A DNA stretch of 64,000 nt, taken from positions 1,906,561 through 1,970,560 of the forward strand of contig OX155973.1 in NCBI GenBank assembly GCA_944548615.1, given 5' to 3'. The notes under the pieces were generated by a model that saw only the letters and a list, made by a program, of their open reading frames with translations, had not been told where the DNA came from and ran no database searches. Origin of the DNA: Micropterix aruncella (lineage: Eukaryota; Arthropoda; Insecta; Lepidoptera; Micropterigidae). Position numbers and translations under genes: made by a program. Positions 1-9,815 of this stretch are shown piece by piece. The first letter of the stretch is position 1. Each line of letters begins with the position of its first letter.

Positions 1-137
1 CCTGTGATAAATACATGCATACAAAAATCAAGGATACCTTTGGGATGAAGAATAGTCGAGCTAAAAGAGTCTGGATTTATAATAATAATGTAAAACAAAA
101 ATTAAAATGATTCAATTAATGATCACTTCGGTGAAAC

Positions 138-612
138 ATTCTTAACGCCAGAAAATTTGTGATTGCAGATTCAAGGCCAAATTTTCCATAAGCTGGGTTC
201 GTTGTTGCCGGTGCCAGATGCAGAACATAAATTTCTGCAAATCTTTTTCATGGGTAATTCACGGGAAGAAGTGCAGCAACGATGTGCTTACAATCCAAAC
301 ACATTGTTCAGCAGTTGCAGACATTTCTTCATGAACACAATGCGTTGGTGGCATTATTTAAAACTGCACTTGAGCGGATGCCCTCTGATAACCACCAAAT
401 CGTTATTAGAGCAGACAAAACTCCAGCTGGGGAACATTCTCGGCGCTTCAATGCTCCAACGATTGATGATGTCGCCATTATTATGGTTGGCGAACACTCC
501 GATAACCGTGACATTGTATTGCATCGCCGTAACAACCAGTTGACACGTGTTTATGAAACTCTTGCTTCACGCACGGCCAATTATATGTCGCCTGTTCGCG
601 AGTGGGAAAACC
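138..612 (+). pseudogene. Helitron Rep/helicase protein, N-terminal fragment, frameshifted
   Basis: This is a decayed piece of the rolling-circle transposase (Rep plus helicase) that moves Helitrons. Frame 1 (from about 163) reads HKLGSLLPVPDAEHKFLQIF, followed by a segment ending EEVQQRCAYNPNT. The reading then shifts near 285-305 into the frame of 282, which carries VIRADKTPAGEHSRRFNAPT and DIVLHRRNNQLTRVYET. This order matches the conserved N-terminal Helitron-like domain. Similarity stops near 600, before any Rep HUH motif or helicase motif, so only a short internal part remains. It is a non-functional relic, separate from the short non-coding Helitrons elsewhere in the window. Family identification is from memory of the motifs. 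Confidence 0.75.
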
Positions 613-759
613 GTCATCTCTTTATATATTTGCGCCAGAAAACAAAACGAAAAACATCGTGTATCATAGAGCACTGCATTAAAATACATTCCATTCGATT
701 TGAAAAAAAATCACTTAGTTTCAGATTTTGGCGAGACGAAGTTCGCCGGGTTCCGCTAG

Positions 760-961
760 TTACAAATAAAACAAGGCCTAAAATATACCCAATAATACAG
801 TTTTTTAAATTCTATTTTACTATTGCGATCTATCGGTTATTCACGCGACTATTGGGATATGTAATTGTAAGCTCATTGAAAGTCGTCGCGTGAATAACTG
901 ATAGAGGGCAATAGTAAAATAGAAATTATTAGGTACATTTTAGGCCCTGATTTATTTGTAA
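760..961. mobile_element. Fold-back MITE, about 0.2 kb
   Basis: The two halves are inverted copies. The left arm begins CAAATAAAACAAGGCCTAAA and the right arm ends with the imperfect complement GGCCCTGATTTATTTG. The arms continue inward through CTATTTTACTATTG, TTATTCACGCGAC and their complements, so nearly the whole element is stem with a short centre. TA on both sides fits a Tc1/mariner-type target, though an inverted arrangement of TTA/TAA is also possible. There is no coding capacity. Confidence 0.7.
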
Positions 962-1835
962 TGTCTATTCCATTTTTAAAATGGTTCAATAGGTGGTGGT
1001 AAATATCTCAAATCTTCGAAATACATTGATCAGAAATAACAGTGCAGCGCCATCTGTGGCCTTGCTTCCGGACTATTGTGTTATTGAACGCCATTCAATG
1101 CCGCCGAGTTCAACTAACTCGATCCATAAGCAAAGTCAAACAAAACAGCTGACTGATTCTCAAACTGTTGTAAATCATTTGGAATAAAATGTAATTATAC
1201 GATAATTTTATTATATTATTTGATTCAACAATTTCTTGTTAAAAGTTGCTTATTTGCTCGTACTGATTCACCCGTTTCAAGGGTGTCACTAATTAAAAAC
1301 TCATATAATATGTATATAATATGTGATCACATATACCGTGACCACATATATACATAAGGCAATATTCTGTTAATTTAATTCGATATATTGATTTTTCATA
1401 TGTTCCCAGGTGCATTACTGAATAAAATACCTGATAAGATTGTACCCTTCCTATGTGAGCTAACCATTTTTGGTTAGACGCTTTCCGCGCTGTGCTAACT
1501 GTAATATTTATTCATTATTATCTTAATTGTTTTACGAGATAATGTTGTAACGTTATAATATTTCAAATTTCGATGTGATCATTTTGCAGCTATTCTTTTT
1601 ACGATCCGTATAGTAGTTTAAAAGTTATGCGCAAAACTATCCCGGGCAGAAATTTTACCCCGCCATAGGAGGGGTTAATTATGCGTGTATGGTATACGAG
1701 TTGCTCCTTTTGTTCTTGAGGAGGGTTCCCTTGTCTCGCCCTTCCTTCAGTCCTTAATAACACTGAAAGTTTTCCGGAATGAATAAGATAAAATACAATG
1801 AATGGCCAAAAATATATATCTAGATATAGTCTTAG
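962..1835. other. Unassigned AT-rich DNA
   Basis: No gene or clear element is visible. A short palindromic AT stretch lies at about 1305-1350 around TGTGATCACATAT. The 64-codon frame at 993-1187 has no recognisable motif and is probably chance. Confidence 0.4.
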
Positions 1836-1858
1836 ACGTCCAGATATAACTCTTTACG

Positions 1859-1944
1859 GTATTGGGGGTTCGGAGGGTACTGTCAAACCCTCTCAGTGGC
1901 TCGTGCCATCAAGGGTTTGACAGTACCCTCCAAACCCCCAATAC
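1859..1944. repeat. Near-perfect inverted repeat (33-bp arms, 20-nt loop)
   Basis: The left arm (1859-1891) is the reverse complement of the right arm (1912-1944) with a single mismatch. The core is GGGTACTGTCAAACCC facing GGGTTTGACAGTACCC. Just upstream, CGTCCAGATATAACTCTTTA (about 1838) is a direct copy of the segment at about 2091 inside the neighbouring retroelement remnant. The palindrome therefore looks like a local inverted rearrangement of that element rather than a MITE. Confidence 0.85.
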
Positions 1945-2350
1945 AGTTTGTGCGGAATGGCTCTAAAGGCAAAAAACATTTAACTACAAAACCTTTCTCA
2001 ATAATCGAGAAAGCTTCAGATTGGATTCTGGAGGTCGATTCGGTCTCTAAGCAGTATAAATTCTCTGAAAGTCTCGGATGCACAGCCCTGCGTCCAGATA
2101 TAACTCTTTACTCTCTATCTCGGAAGATAGCTGTTATCGTAGAATTAACTGTTTCGTGGGAATCCAATATCCCAAAAGACCACAAATACTGCACTGTTGA
2201 CGCGCTCGTGGCCTGCCAGCTAAATCTCTGTTTCACCATTTTAAAGATCTTGGTCTCTCAAGGAAAATAATCAACTCCTTCCTAGAAAAAAAAACTAAAA
2301 CCGCGGTTTCCGCATCTCAAATTCTATGGCTTCAAAGAAAGAGTGAATAG
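1896..2350 (+). pseudogene. Retroelement PD-(D/E)XK-like C-terminal fragment
   Basis: The frame from 1896 carries RPDITLYSLSRKIAVIVELT followed by VSWESNIP. The RPD...VELTV-W-E pattern resembles the restriction-endonuclease-like domain found near the C-terminus of some non-LTR retroelements. The frame stops at 2270, but the +1 frame continues the protein (LSRKIINSFLEK, then ASQILWLQRKSE) to a stop at 2350. A second copy at 37270-37650 on the minus strand shows the intervening part that is missing here, so this copy has an internal deletion as well as a frameshift. I cannot name the element clade with confidence. Confidence 0.6.
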
Positions 2351-2439
2351 GTGGTAAGGTGTACGCCCACATGTGGCAAGCAGCTGTCCTAACCCTACCA
2401 CAGCCTGTCACTAGAACGGAATCCACCGCTCACCCCCAG

Positions 2440-3055
2440 AAGTGTAATGATAGTATATTTATACTCCACGGATGAAGTGCGAGCCCGGGTAGGACTCCGG
2501 CCTGAGGGATAGTTAACCCAGGAGTCATTCTGCTGGCGCTCCTGGATGGTCTGCGCACCCTGCGGCGTCAGCCAATAGATTGTGCATTCTGACTAACAGT
2601 CGGGGGAGTCTGGAAACAGTACTGTTACCTACAGAGCGGGGGTAGTTGTTGACCTTACGGCGACTGCTCTTGAAACGACCATCGGCTACCCGATTCCGGG
2701 TGAATAGCCGGGCAAAGGATGGCGTGGTCCGCTATAGATTCGGTTGACACCGATTCACCGCTACTTTAAGGGAGAGGACCGCGCAAGCGACCTCGAACTC
2801 CAGTCGGGGGACCGTAGTAATCTGATCGTAACTGGAAGTAAGGGCACGAGTGTCGGCCCGCTGTGTAACATTCCTGGCTATCTCGCAGATCAGGCGTTGG
2901 CCTCTTACGGGCATGTAGTGGACTGTTTTGTCCTAAGTCTTCTGCGCTCACCTCACGGGAGACACAACGATAAAATTTTTTACAACTTCCTGAGATGACG
3001 GATTCGCCCGTTATAGTTGACAGCTCCAGTTCTAGCTGCCAAGTCGTAGTACGAC
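2440..3055 (+). repeat. Family B dispersed repeat, long copy
   Basis: This block of about 600 bp recurs in the same order at 22590-23245, 29835-30475 and 50988-51545, with partial copies elsewhere. Landmarks in order are GGTAGGACTCCGGCCT, GGCGCTCCTGGA, ACTAACAGTCGGGGGAGTCT, CTGCTCTTGAAACGACCATC, GGGCAAAGGATG, GCGTTGGCCTCTTACGGGCA and TCTTCTGCGCTCACCTCACG, ending near TTCGCCCGTTATAGTTGACA. No frame longer than about 85 codons is shared by all copies. It looks like a non-coding mobile element or the UTR of a larger one; the class is unknown. Confidence 0.75.
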
Positions 3056-3069
3056 GTTAAGCAATCTAA

Positions 3070-3787
3070 TCTATACTAATATTATAAAGAGGTAAAGTTT
3101 GTGACGTTGTAGGAAGTAATCTCTGGATCTACTGAACCGATTTTGGAAATTCTTTTACCAATAGAAAGCCACGTCAGTGTCATAGGCTATATATTAATCC
3201 GAAAAATAAAAAGACTTTTTCGTGGTAGTCGGATTTGCAAAGTAAGTCGGAGAATAAGCGGTCGAACGAAAACGTTTCTAACTAACGCTGCCTTAACGAT
3301 GAGAGATATATGATTAAGTTCTAGAGAAAAGTTGTAGAGCTTGATAATGCCTACAAAAAAGTCAACGACAGCATATGTCTACCTTTTATATTTAAGTCAC
3401 AAAAAGTAGTATTTTATATTAAAAAAATAATTTAAATCGTTAGATCATGTTTATTGGTCATATTATCAACAATTATGAATTCTTATCAAAATAAGTGTTT
3501 AAAACAAGACTTTTCCCTTCTACTGCATATAATTTCTCTTTTACTGCATAAATAGATAAAGAGATAATACGCTCACAAATAAGACACTCACAAGAAGCCA
3601 CTCACAAATAACGGTATTATAGTCAAATTGGCATGCAAATACATACATACATATGCAGTAAAATTACAACCCTTCTTTTGGCAGTCAGGAATTAAATCAT
3701 AGCACTCAGTACTAACCGAGCCACACTCATAGTTTCATCACAGGTAAAAAGTTTTACCGCCCAACGAAGTGGGCACGGGTCAGCTAG
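3070..3787 (+). mobile_element. Non-autonomous Helitron (718 bp)
   Basis: The element begins with TC at 3070 (TCTATACTAATATTATAAAG) and ends CTAG at 3784-3787. It is flanked by A on the left and T on the right, as expected for Helitron insertion between A and T. About 11 nt before CTAG there is a GC-rich hairpin, CCGCCCA...TGGGCACGG, the standard 3' terminator. There is no coding capacity. Almost the same element occurs at 10259-11002, and a 3'-truncated copy at 43163-43553. Confidence 0.88.
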
Positions 3788-4200
3788 TATTCTATATAAT
3801 CAATGACTGTACATACTATCGGGACATTGATTCTTCCTTACCTGCGGTCGGAAGCTCGGTCGGGGAGCACCACGCGACGGTGCAAGACGACGGGGGAGCA
3901 CAAGAGACAATATGAAGTCATCCGATACCAGTGGGAAACGACGCGACGAACGTCCGATAACTCTTGGCCAAACATATTTATAATACGCTTCAAGTATGCA
4001 TTGTTTGTTCGATCGGTTATGATAGCAAGATGTTTTTATGACAAGAATGATTTAGAACACTCGCAAATAAGAAAATCGGGAGGGGCGGTGGGGAGGGGAT
4101 ACAAGCGGAAGCGCCAAAACAACACTTCGCATAGTGGTTAAGCCATTTTTAATTATACCATGTGATATAGGCTAGGCCTCTGTTTAGAGATCTCTGCATC
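3788..4200. other. Unassigned DNA with a GC-rich patch
   Basis: There is no recognised element. A 112-codon frame at 3803-4141 shows basic residues but no known motif, and a purine-rich patch lies at about 4075-4115. It may be part of the body of the LINE whose end follows, but I cannot show this. Confidence 0.3.
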
Positions 4201-4515
4201 ATGACGCTGCCGTTCATTTATATAATGGAAGTAGCGCTGTTCGTTCGCAGAAATCTAGCCGATTTTGAAGTGAATGGTGTGCATCATCAGTATCCAACAA
4301 GATCCCGTAGCATGTTACGTTCGGTAAGTCATGCATTATCCAAGTCGGAGAGGCTAGCCTATATCGCCGGCCCAGCGGTTTACAACAAACTCAGCGAGCA
4401 CATTAGGCAGGCGCAATCTCTTGACGTGTTTAAGAGACGCCTTAAGAGATACCTTACAGATAAGGCGTTTTACTCACTAGAGGAATATTACTCGAGTGAA
4501 GTTATAGTCGGGTAA
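4201..4515 (+). pseudogene. LINE ORF2 C-terminus (CR1/Jockey-like)
   Basis: The frame ends with AVYNKLSEHIRQAQSLDVF, then KRRLKRYLTDKAFYSLEEYY and a stop after EVIVG. The pattern Y-N-K-L-P/S...I-R...S-L...F-K-x-x-L-K-x-Y-L...A-F-Y-S-L-E-E is the familiar C-terminal end of CR1/Jockey-group reverse transcriptase proteins. Only the last 100 or so residues are present; the RT domain itself is absent. The 3' UTR probably runs to about 4670, where a Helitron starts. Confidence 0.72.
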
Positions 4516-4677
4516 CAGTAAGTAATAATCGGGTAACATGTGAATAGAGGGATATATGCAAAAGCGCCAATGCGACACCTGGCATAATCAAAATAAAATA
4601 CATATATAATTGCAACATCTTCCTATGTCAATATTAAAGTCAGAAATACTTAAGATTTCTTTAGTTTTTATATAAAA

Positions 4678-5412
<735 letters not shown>

Positions 5413-5890
5413 TTATTATGACATTCAACTTTGGATAAATATTTGCAAATTTGGATAAATAAAAGACTATTGACTATCGACAGTTATAGGAAACGGCACT
5501 CTGAGATAATGATGACTATCACGTCAGTCGTTGCCGCCCAAAGGTGACGTTGTCGTTAGTGCACTCGTAAACCAAGCCTATAAAACCGGCATTCATCCGA
5601 TGGACCCGTTACACAGAAATAACGATATTGCAATAAAGTTTAACGCTGCCTTTGGCACTGAGAGGCGAGAAAGCTCCCTCTGAGAGCGAAGTAAAATATA
5701 CGGCGGTACATACCTACATATTATAATACGATTAATAATAAAATGTAAAGACCGGCCAACGAGAACGGATATTTGCCAATAACAAAGGCGAAAACACGTA
5801 CGAACCTAACCTAACCTAACTGATGCAAGCGTGCTAACTAACGCTATAAGTTTAGAGATAAAACGCCCTTTATTTTTATGGCGCTCGACG
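5413..5890. other. Unassigned DNA with a short CCTAA run
   Basis: No element is identified. Three and a half CCTAA units occur at about 5806-5821, the complement of the insect telomere repeat TTAGG. The run is too short to claim an interstitial telomere. Confidence 0.4.
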
Positions 5891-5899
5891 CGTGAATGT

Positions 5900-6160
5900 G
5901 TTTGTTAGTGTTTCAGAAACTGTCACTGGAAACGTCACCTATGAGGGGCAAACCCGCCACACTAAAAAGTATAATAAAATTTATCGTTCTTTTAGCCGTG
6001 AGATGTGCGTAGAGACTTGGGGACGAAACAGTTTAGCTACGCTATATGCCCGTGAGAGACCAACGCCTCGACGCGTGGCACTGGGAAGTATATACAGCGG
6101 GCAGCCTCACGCCCGCACTACCAGATTTCGCAGGATTTCTCCGTCATCATGTTATCAGTA
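5900..6160 (-). repeat. Family B, partial reverse copy
   Basis: Landmarks of family B appear in reverse orientation: GCCCGTGAGAGACCAACGCC (compare the plus-strand GGCGTTGGCCTCTTACGGGC), AGATGTGCGTAGAGACTTGG, and a tail near GAGGGGCAAACCCGCCAC. The copy is diverged and stops at or just before the assembly gap. Confidence 0.6.
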
Positions 6161-6198
6161 ATTCAGTTCGAATTTATGGCCAACCCTGGCGTCCTATG

Positions 6199-6398
6199 NN
6201 NNNNNNNNNNNNNNNNNNNNNNNNNNNNNNNNNNNNNNNNNNNNNNNNNNNNNNNNNNNNNNNNNNNNNNNNNNNNNNNNNNNNNNNNNNNNNNNNNNNN
6301 NNNNNNNNNNNNNNNNNNNNNNNNNNNNNNNNNNNNNNNNNNNNNNNNNNNNNNNNNNNNNNNNNNNNNNNNNNNNNNNNNNNNNNNNNNNNNNNNNN
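6199..6398. other. Assembly gap (200 N)
   Basis: Exactly 200 unknown bases, the same length as the gap at 28455-28654, so this is a placeholder and not a measured size. Both sides of the gap contain GCGTCCTATG, which may mean the flanking contigs overlap or that a repeat caused the break. Frames running through the Ns are meaningless. Confidence 0.97.
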
Positions 6399-6442
6399 CC
6401 TAGCGTCCTATGCCCTTCTGTTCGCGCGGGATTCTGTGGCCA

Positions 6443-6800
6443 ACGGGTCAAAATCAAAATCAAATCAAAATGTTTTTATTCACAATAAAATTTGTAAAAA
6501 AATGCTTTGTGACGTCAAAATATAAAATACAATTTATGCTTTAAATTATAGATAATTTGTCATTCAGCTTACATTTCAAATACTTTATAGATACTGGATA
6601 TAATCATGATATAATGTAATATTTAACAACAGAAATATTTTGAAACAATTTAAAATATAGGTACAGTTGGAATTTAAAATAGTCATAAAATTTAAAATAA
6701 TCATAATTTTCAACAATAGTCAAAAAGAAAAAAAAACAATATACCTACATGGTTAACAATTTTCCATAAAATAAGAAAAGAATACTAAATCTCGATTTTA
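6443..6800 (-). mobile_element. LINE 3' UTR and tail (host of a younger insertion)
   Basis: On the minus strand this is the 3' end of a LINE. A tail of CAAAATC/CAAAT-type units lies at about 6443-6465, next to a TTTTTATTCACAATAAAATT stretch, with A/T-rich UTR up to 6800. The coding end resumes beyond the insertion at 7427. The split is shown by the same 17 bp on both sides of the insertion. Confidence 0.55.
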
Positions 6801-7409
6801 AGGTGACACTGCAATGGATCAAGGGACACAGTAACTCAAGAGGAAACGATGCTGCGGATGAACTAGCCCGTAAGGGCTCAGACACACCGGCATACGGACC
6901 CGAACCTATCGTGCCCCTACCATACTCGCACATAAACAACCAACTTGACAACCACTACAAACAACTACATCAAACACACTGGAAAGAGATAGACACCTGC
7001 AGACAAACCAAAGAAATAGTAATGGAATACAACCACAAACTTACCAAAACACTTCTAAGGACAAAAAGGCCCCAACTACGCAAACTAGTGGGACTGATAA
7101 CAGGACACAACATGCACTAAACAAACACCTCTTCAAAATGGGTGGAACGAATAGCCCTATGTGCAGAGCATGCATGGAGACGGAAGAAACCACAAAACAC
7201 ATTCTGCTAGATTGTGAACAGGTAGAAGTATACAGGACAAAACACCTTGGGACCCCAGGCACCCTGCGCGAGGCGGCAGGAAACCTGAAAGCCCTGCTGG
7301 CTTTCGTCGAGGAACTGGGGTGGGTGGAATAGCGCTACCCCCGTTACACGCAAAATAGGCACACTGGATGTCGACTTGCGGAGGAACGCCCAGTATAACT
7401 AACTAACTA
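6801..7409 (+). mobile_element. 5'-truncated LINE with RNase H and CCHC ends, inserted in another LINE
   Basis: The insertion is flanked by the 17-bp target duplication ACTAAATCTCGATTTTA (6784-6800 and 7410-7426). The frame at 6803 starts inside an RNase H domain, with WIKGHSNSRGNDAADELARK containing the conserved H and last D. It continues to LVGLITGHNMH, where it breaks. The next frame (7138-7332) holds a zinc-knuckle C-terminus, CRACMETEETTKHILLDCEQ, and ends ELGWVE. The 3' UTR ends in an AACT/TAAC tail. This is an I/R1/LOA-type architecture (RNase H after RT), but the RT is missing. One frameshift near 7118-7140 makes it inactive. Confidence 0.85.
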
Positions 7410-7426
7410 ACTAAATCTCGATTTTA

Positions 7427-7600
7427 TAATCATTCCAAAAAAAAAAACAGTATTATTTATAAAATCTACTACTTTGTAGTAAGCCTTCTTACATAGAATA
7501 TCTTTAATTTTACTTCTAAACTGAGTGTCTGATAGACCCTGTATGTCCCTGACCCTGTAGGTCGTTTTAAGACTAGGTGATATCAGCTCAGCAACCAACC
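7427..7600 (-). pseudogene. LINE ORF2 C-terminus, continuation of the split host
   Basis: The minus-strand frame (7598-7407) reads SLKTTYRVRDIQGLSDTQFR, then SKIKDILCKKAYYKVVDFIN, matching the F-x-x-K-L-K...L...K-A-F/Y-Y-x-V/L-x-D/E-F pattern at CR1/Jockey-type C-termini. It belongs with the UTR at 6443-6800; the 609-bp LINE at 6801-7409 separates them. Nothing upstream of about 7600 is recognisable as the same protein. Confidence 0.6.
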
Positions 7601-7830
7601 CCGCTTCTTAGGGAAAATACAAGAGCATTTCCAGACCCTCTAGGTTATTCGCCGGAGTGCACAGTCGATTTGCCGATGCCGCACAATGCGCAAACCACAC
7701 AGCAGCGCCTAAAGTACATCCCGCAGAGAAACCGGTCCACCTCTAGGCGAGGGAAAACAGAGTCCGTACCAGGTTTGATCCTCTTCCAGTAGGCTGCCGG
7801 ATAGAATTTGAACCGTGAGTTGAGCCGACA
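7601..7830. other. Unassigned DNA
   Basis: Moderately GC-balanced sequence with short frames on both strands and no recognised motif. Confidence 0.3.
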
Positions 7831-8175
7831 CAAGTTAACGAGCGGGTATTAGTGGCCCAACAGCACAGAAACCTATAACAGCCAAAAACTGCCAGTATAA
7901 GCACAGTAGACCAGACAGTAGCGCCTCTTAGAACAACATTGAAAACAAAGCGAGCTACGTTACGAGTCCAAGGGCTCGCATATGGCCGCCACATGTCTAC
8001 TATTCCGCCAACGCAGATGTTCAAGCGATTGAGAAATTCGCCGACCTTCGCACGCGCGTAACGCTAACAACCAAAGGCGTTCGTCGAGACCTTCCCCTCT
8101 GCTTACTTCCCTCGCACTCTATCCCCGCAATTCCCTATAGCTTGAGATTGCGTCTACTGTTTCTTCTCGGTATTA
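7831..8175 (-). repeat. Family A dispersed repeat, long reverse copy
   Basis: On the minus strand the order is: GCACTCT-like start, CTCGACGAACGCCTTTGG, GTTAGCGTTACGCGCG, AAATTTCTCAAACG-like, GAACATCTGCGTTGGCGGA, ATAGTAGACATGTGGCGGCC, ATATGCGAGCCCTTGGACTC and TTCTAAGAGGCGCTACTGTC. The same order or halves of it occur at 13490-13695, 14690-14860, 15255-15420, 15833-15930, 43990-44070 and 50690-50850. No protein frame is shared by the copies; the class is unknown. Confidence 0.7.
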
Positions 8176-8289
8176 TAATAATAAAAGCCTTTATTTACTT
8201 CAAACTTTTTATTTTATCTTTGAGATATTTTTTATTAGGAATCCCATTTCATATATACCATAGAAGTAAAAAATATATTTGTTATATTA

Positions 8290-8775
8290 ATAATAATAAA
8301 CTCTTTGTTTGCACTTCATAAGTATACAAAAAAGGCGAGCTTATTGCCACATGGCAATGTCTTACAGCTAACCTAAACATAGTGGTACATGCGCGCATTG
8401 TGAAAATAAAGATTATTACATAACATACAGGCAAGTGGAAGAATTTAAGACTAATAATGCCCGAGGAGAGGAAATTGGGAGAGGAACAGGAGAGAAAGGG
8501 AAGAACTGGTTACTTCTTAGAAAGGTAGTAATCCTTAAGGTGAGTCTTAAACGATGGTAAAGAAGGCGAGTTTCGTATATTTGCTGGGAGATCGTTCCAG
8601 AGTCTTGCACCATGGACACAGAAAGAATAGGAATAGAAATCACTATTATGACTAGGAATTTTTAATAAACTGTCAGAGGCTGACCGAAGTACGAGACCGT
8701 GGGAACTTAGTGGTTCAAAAAGCTCCTGGAGATAGGATGGTGTTAATTGGGTGAGTACACGATATAGGAGAGCCA
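8290..8775 (-). pseudogene. LINE ORF2 C-terminus plus 3' UTR (CR1/L2-like)
   Basis: The minus-strand frame runs from about 8770 to 8510. It contains TQLTPSYLQELFEPLSSHG, SDFYSYSFCVHGARLWNDLP and ANIRNSPSLPSFKTHLKDYY before the stop. The P-S-Y-L...L...G-A-R-L-W-N-D-L-P...I-R...S-L...F-K-T-H-L-K pattern is the classic LINE C-terminus. The 3' UTR continues to about 8290 and shares AATCTTTATTTTCACAA and GGCGAGC/GCTCGCC motifs with the LINE end at 60450-61200, so these are two copies of one family in opposite orientations. Confidence 0.75.
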
Positions 8776-8804
8776 GTATATGAGCCAGTATATTCTCTTC
8801 TCTC

Positions 8805-8960
8805 TTCTCCTATTTTTCTATTTCGCAAGACCGATGACATTCCATTTTATATGTCTTATGACTTCTTCTAATCTGTTATCTGTCATTAGTGTTCTGACGT
8901 TAAACGTTGCAAGGTACATTGTATTTTTCCTTTTTTGGCGTACGGGTGTATTTCTAAGGG
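8805..8960 (-). pseudogene. RTE-like endonuclease, N-terminal fragment
   Basis: The minus-strand frame from the ATG at 8919 reads MYLATFNVRTLMTDNRLEEV, then IRHIKWNVIGLAK and a stop. The A-T-F/W-N-V-R-T-L start, with its catalytic Asn, and the I-G-L-x-E position are hallmarks of the apurinic-type endonuclease of RTE elements. The expected Glu after IGL is replaced by AK-stop, so the copy is dead. Sequence up to about 9075 may be its 5' UTR. It abuts an unrelated LINE end at 8775. Confidence 0.7.
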
Positions 8961-9075
8961 ATAGGGCTGTTCTTTTCTCGGTATACTGTGGTATAAATAA
9001 TCCTGGTCGGACAGAGGGACAACAGATCGTATCAGCCCGTAATGATCTCACAAGAGAGCGCTCAAAAACGTAACA

Positions 9076-9430
9076 CGCCTTCACAGTTCACAGCGTCGTC
9101 GGCCATTTTGTTGCTTTTTTTTGACTGCCTCCACTTTGTGGATAGCGCTGAGTACGGAGTGGGTCTAATGGAGGGGTCAAGACGGTGACCTGGACGGAAC
9201 TTGAACCGCGGACGACAAGAAGATGCTCACACGCCGACGATCGAGTTTTTGTCACTCACTATACCGAGAACTGTGCGCCGCACCGCGCCGCGACCGACTG
9301 TCTTCTCGAGGACGGTTCCTAAACTATGGGCCAGTAAATAGGGAAGTACAGTCCATTGTCACATTACTATACCAAGCCTACAACTTCTGAAACGTTTCCG
9401 TTACAACTTCACATTTGTTTAGGACTTACA
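9076..9430. other. Unassigned DNA
   Basis: No recognised element. Locally GC-rich (about 9110-9320), with short frames only. Confidence 0.3.
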
Positions 9431-9815
9431 AAGTACATCAAACCAATCTTAAATCAGTTCATCAACATGAAATACAGAAAATACACAAAAAAACAGAAGA
9501 AACACAAAAAAAGTCCAAATAACAAAACCAAAAACTATAATGTAACAAATGACAATAGAAAAAATCGGTTGTGTGACCCCAAAGACTTTCACGGCAAGCA
9601 GACAACCACCCGCGCACCAAACCCTGACCCCCCCAACCCATCCCCACCAAACCACCACCCCCCTAAGCTCAACCCTTCCCCCCCTTCCCAAACTCCCCAA
9701 AAAGCCCCCCTCCTCCCTTAAACCCTCCCCAACTCCTCCCCTCCACGCGCCAAACCCTTAACCTCGAACTGCTCGCCCCAAACCCCCCACAACCCTTCAA
9801 CCCAACCCCCCTCAA
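9431..9815. repeat. Strand-asymmetric A/C-rich tract, C-runs at the 3' half
   Basis: For nearly 400 bp the plus strand is almost free of G. The first half is A-rich (aaatacaca, aaacagaag) and the second half (about 9600-9810) has repeated runs of four to eight C separated by A/T. The minus strand therefore carries many G-runs with G-quadruplex potential. Frames reading proline-rich peptide through it have no homology clue and are best treated as composition artefacts. Confidence 0.8.

Noticed and set aside
5806..5821. Interstitial telomere repeat (CCTAA)n
   Set aside because: Only about three units; chance or a LINE-related run is as likely.
6046..6525. Frames crossing 6199-6398
   Set aside because: They run through unknown bases; the same applies to the frame over 28455-28654.
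9356..9761. Lys/Asn- then Pro-rich frames of 70-121 codons
   Set aside because: These are explained by the A/C-rich strand composition. They have no motif and no start context.
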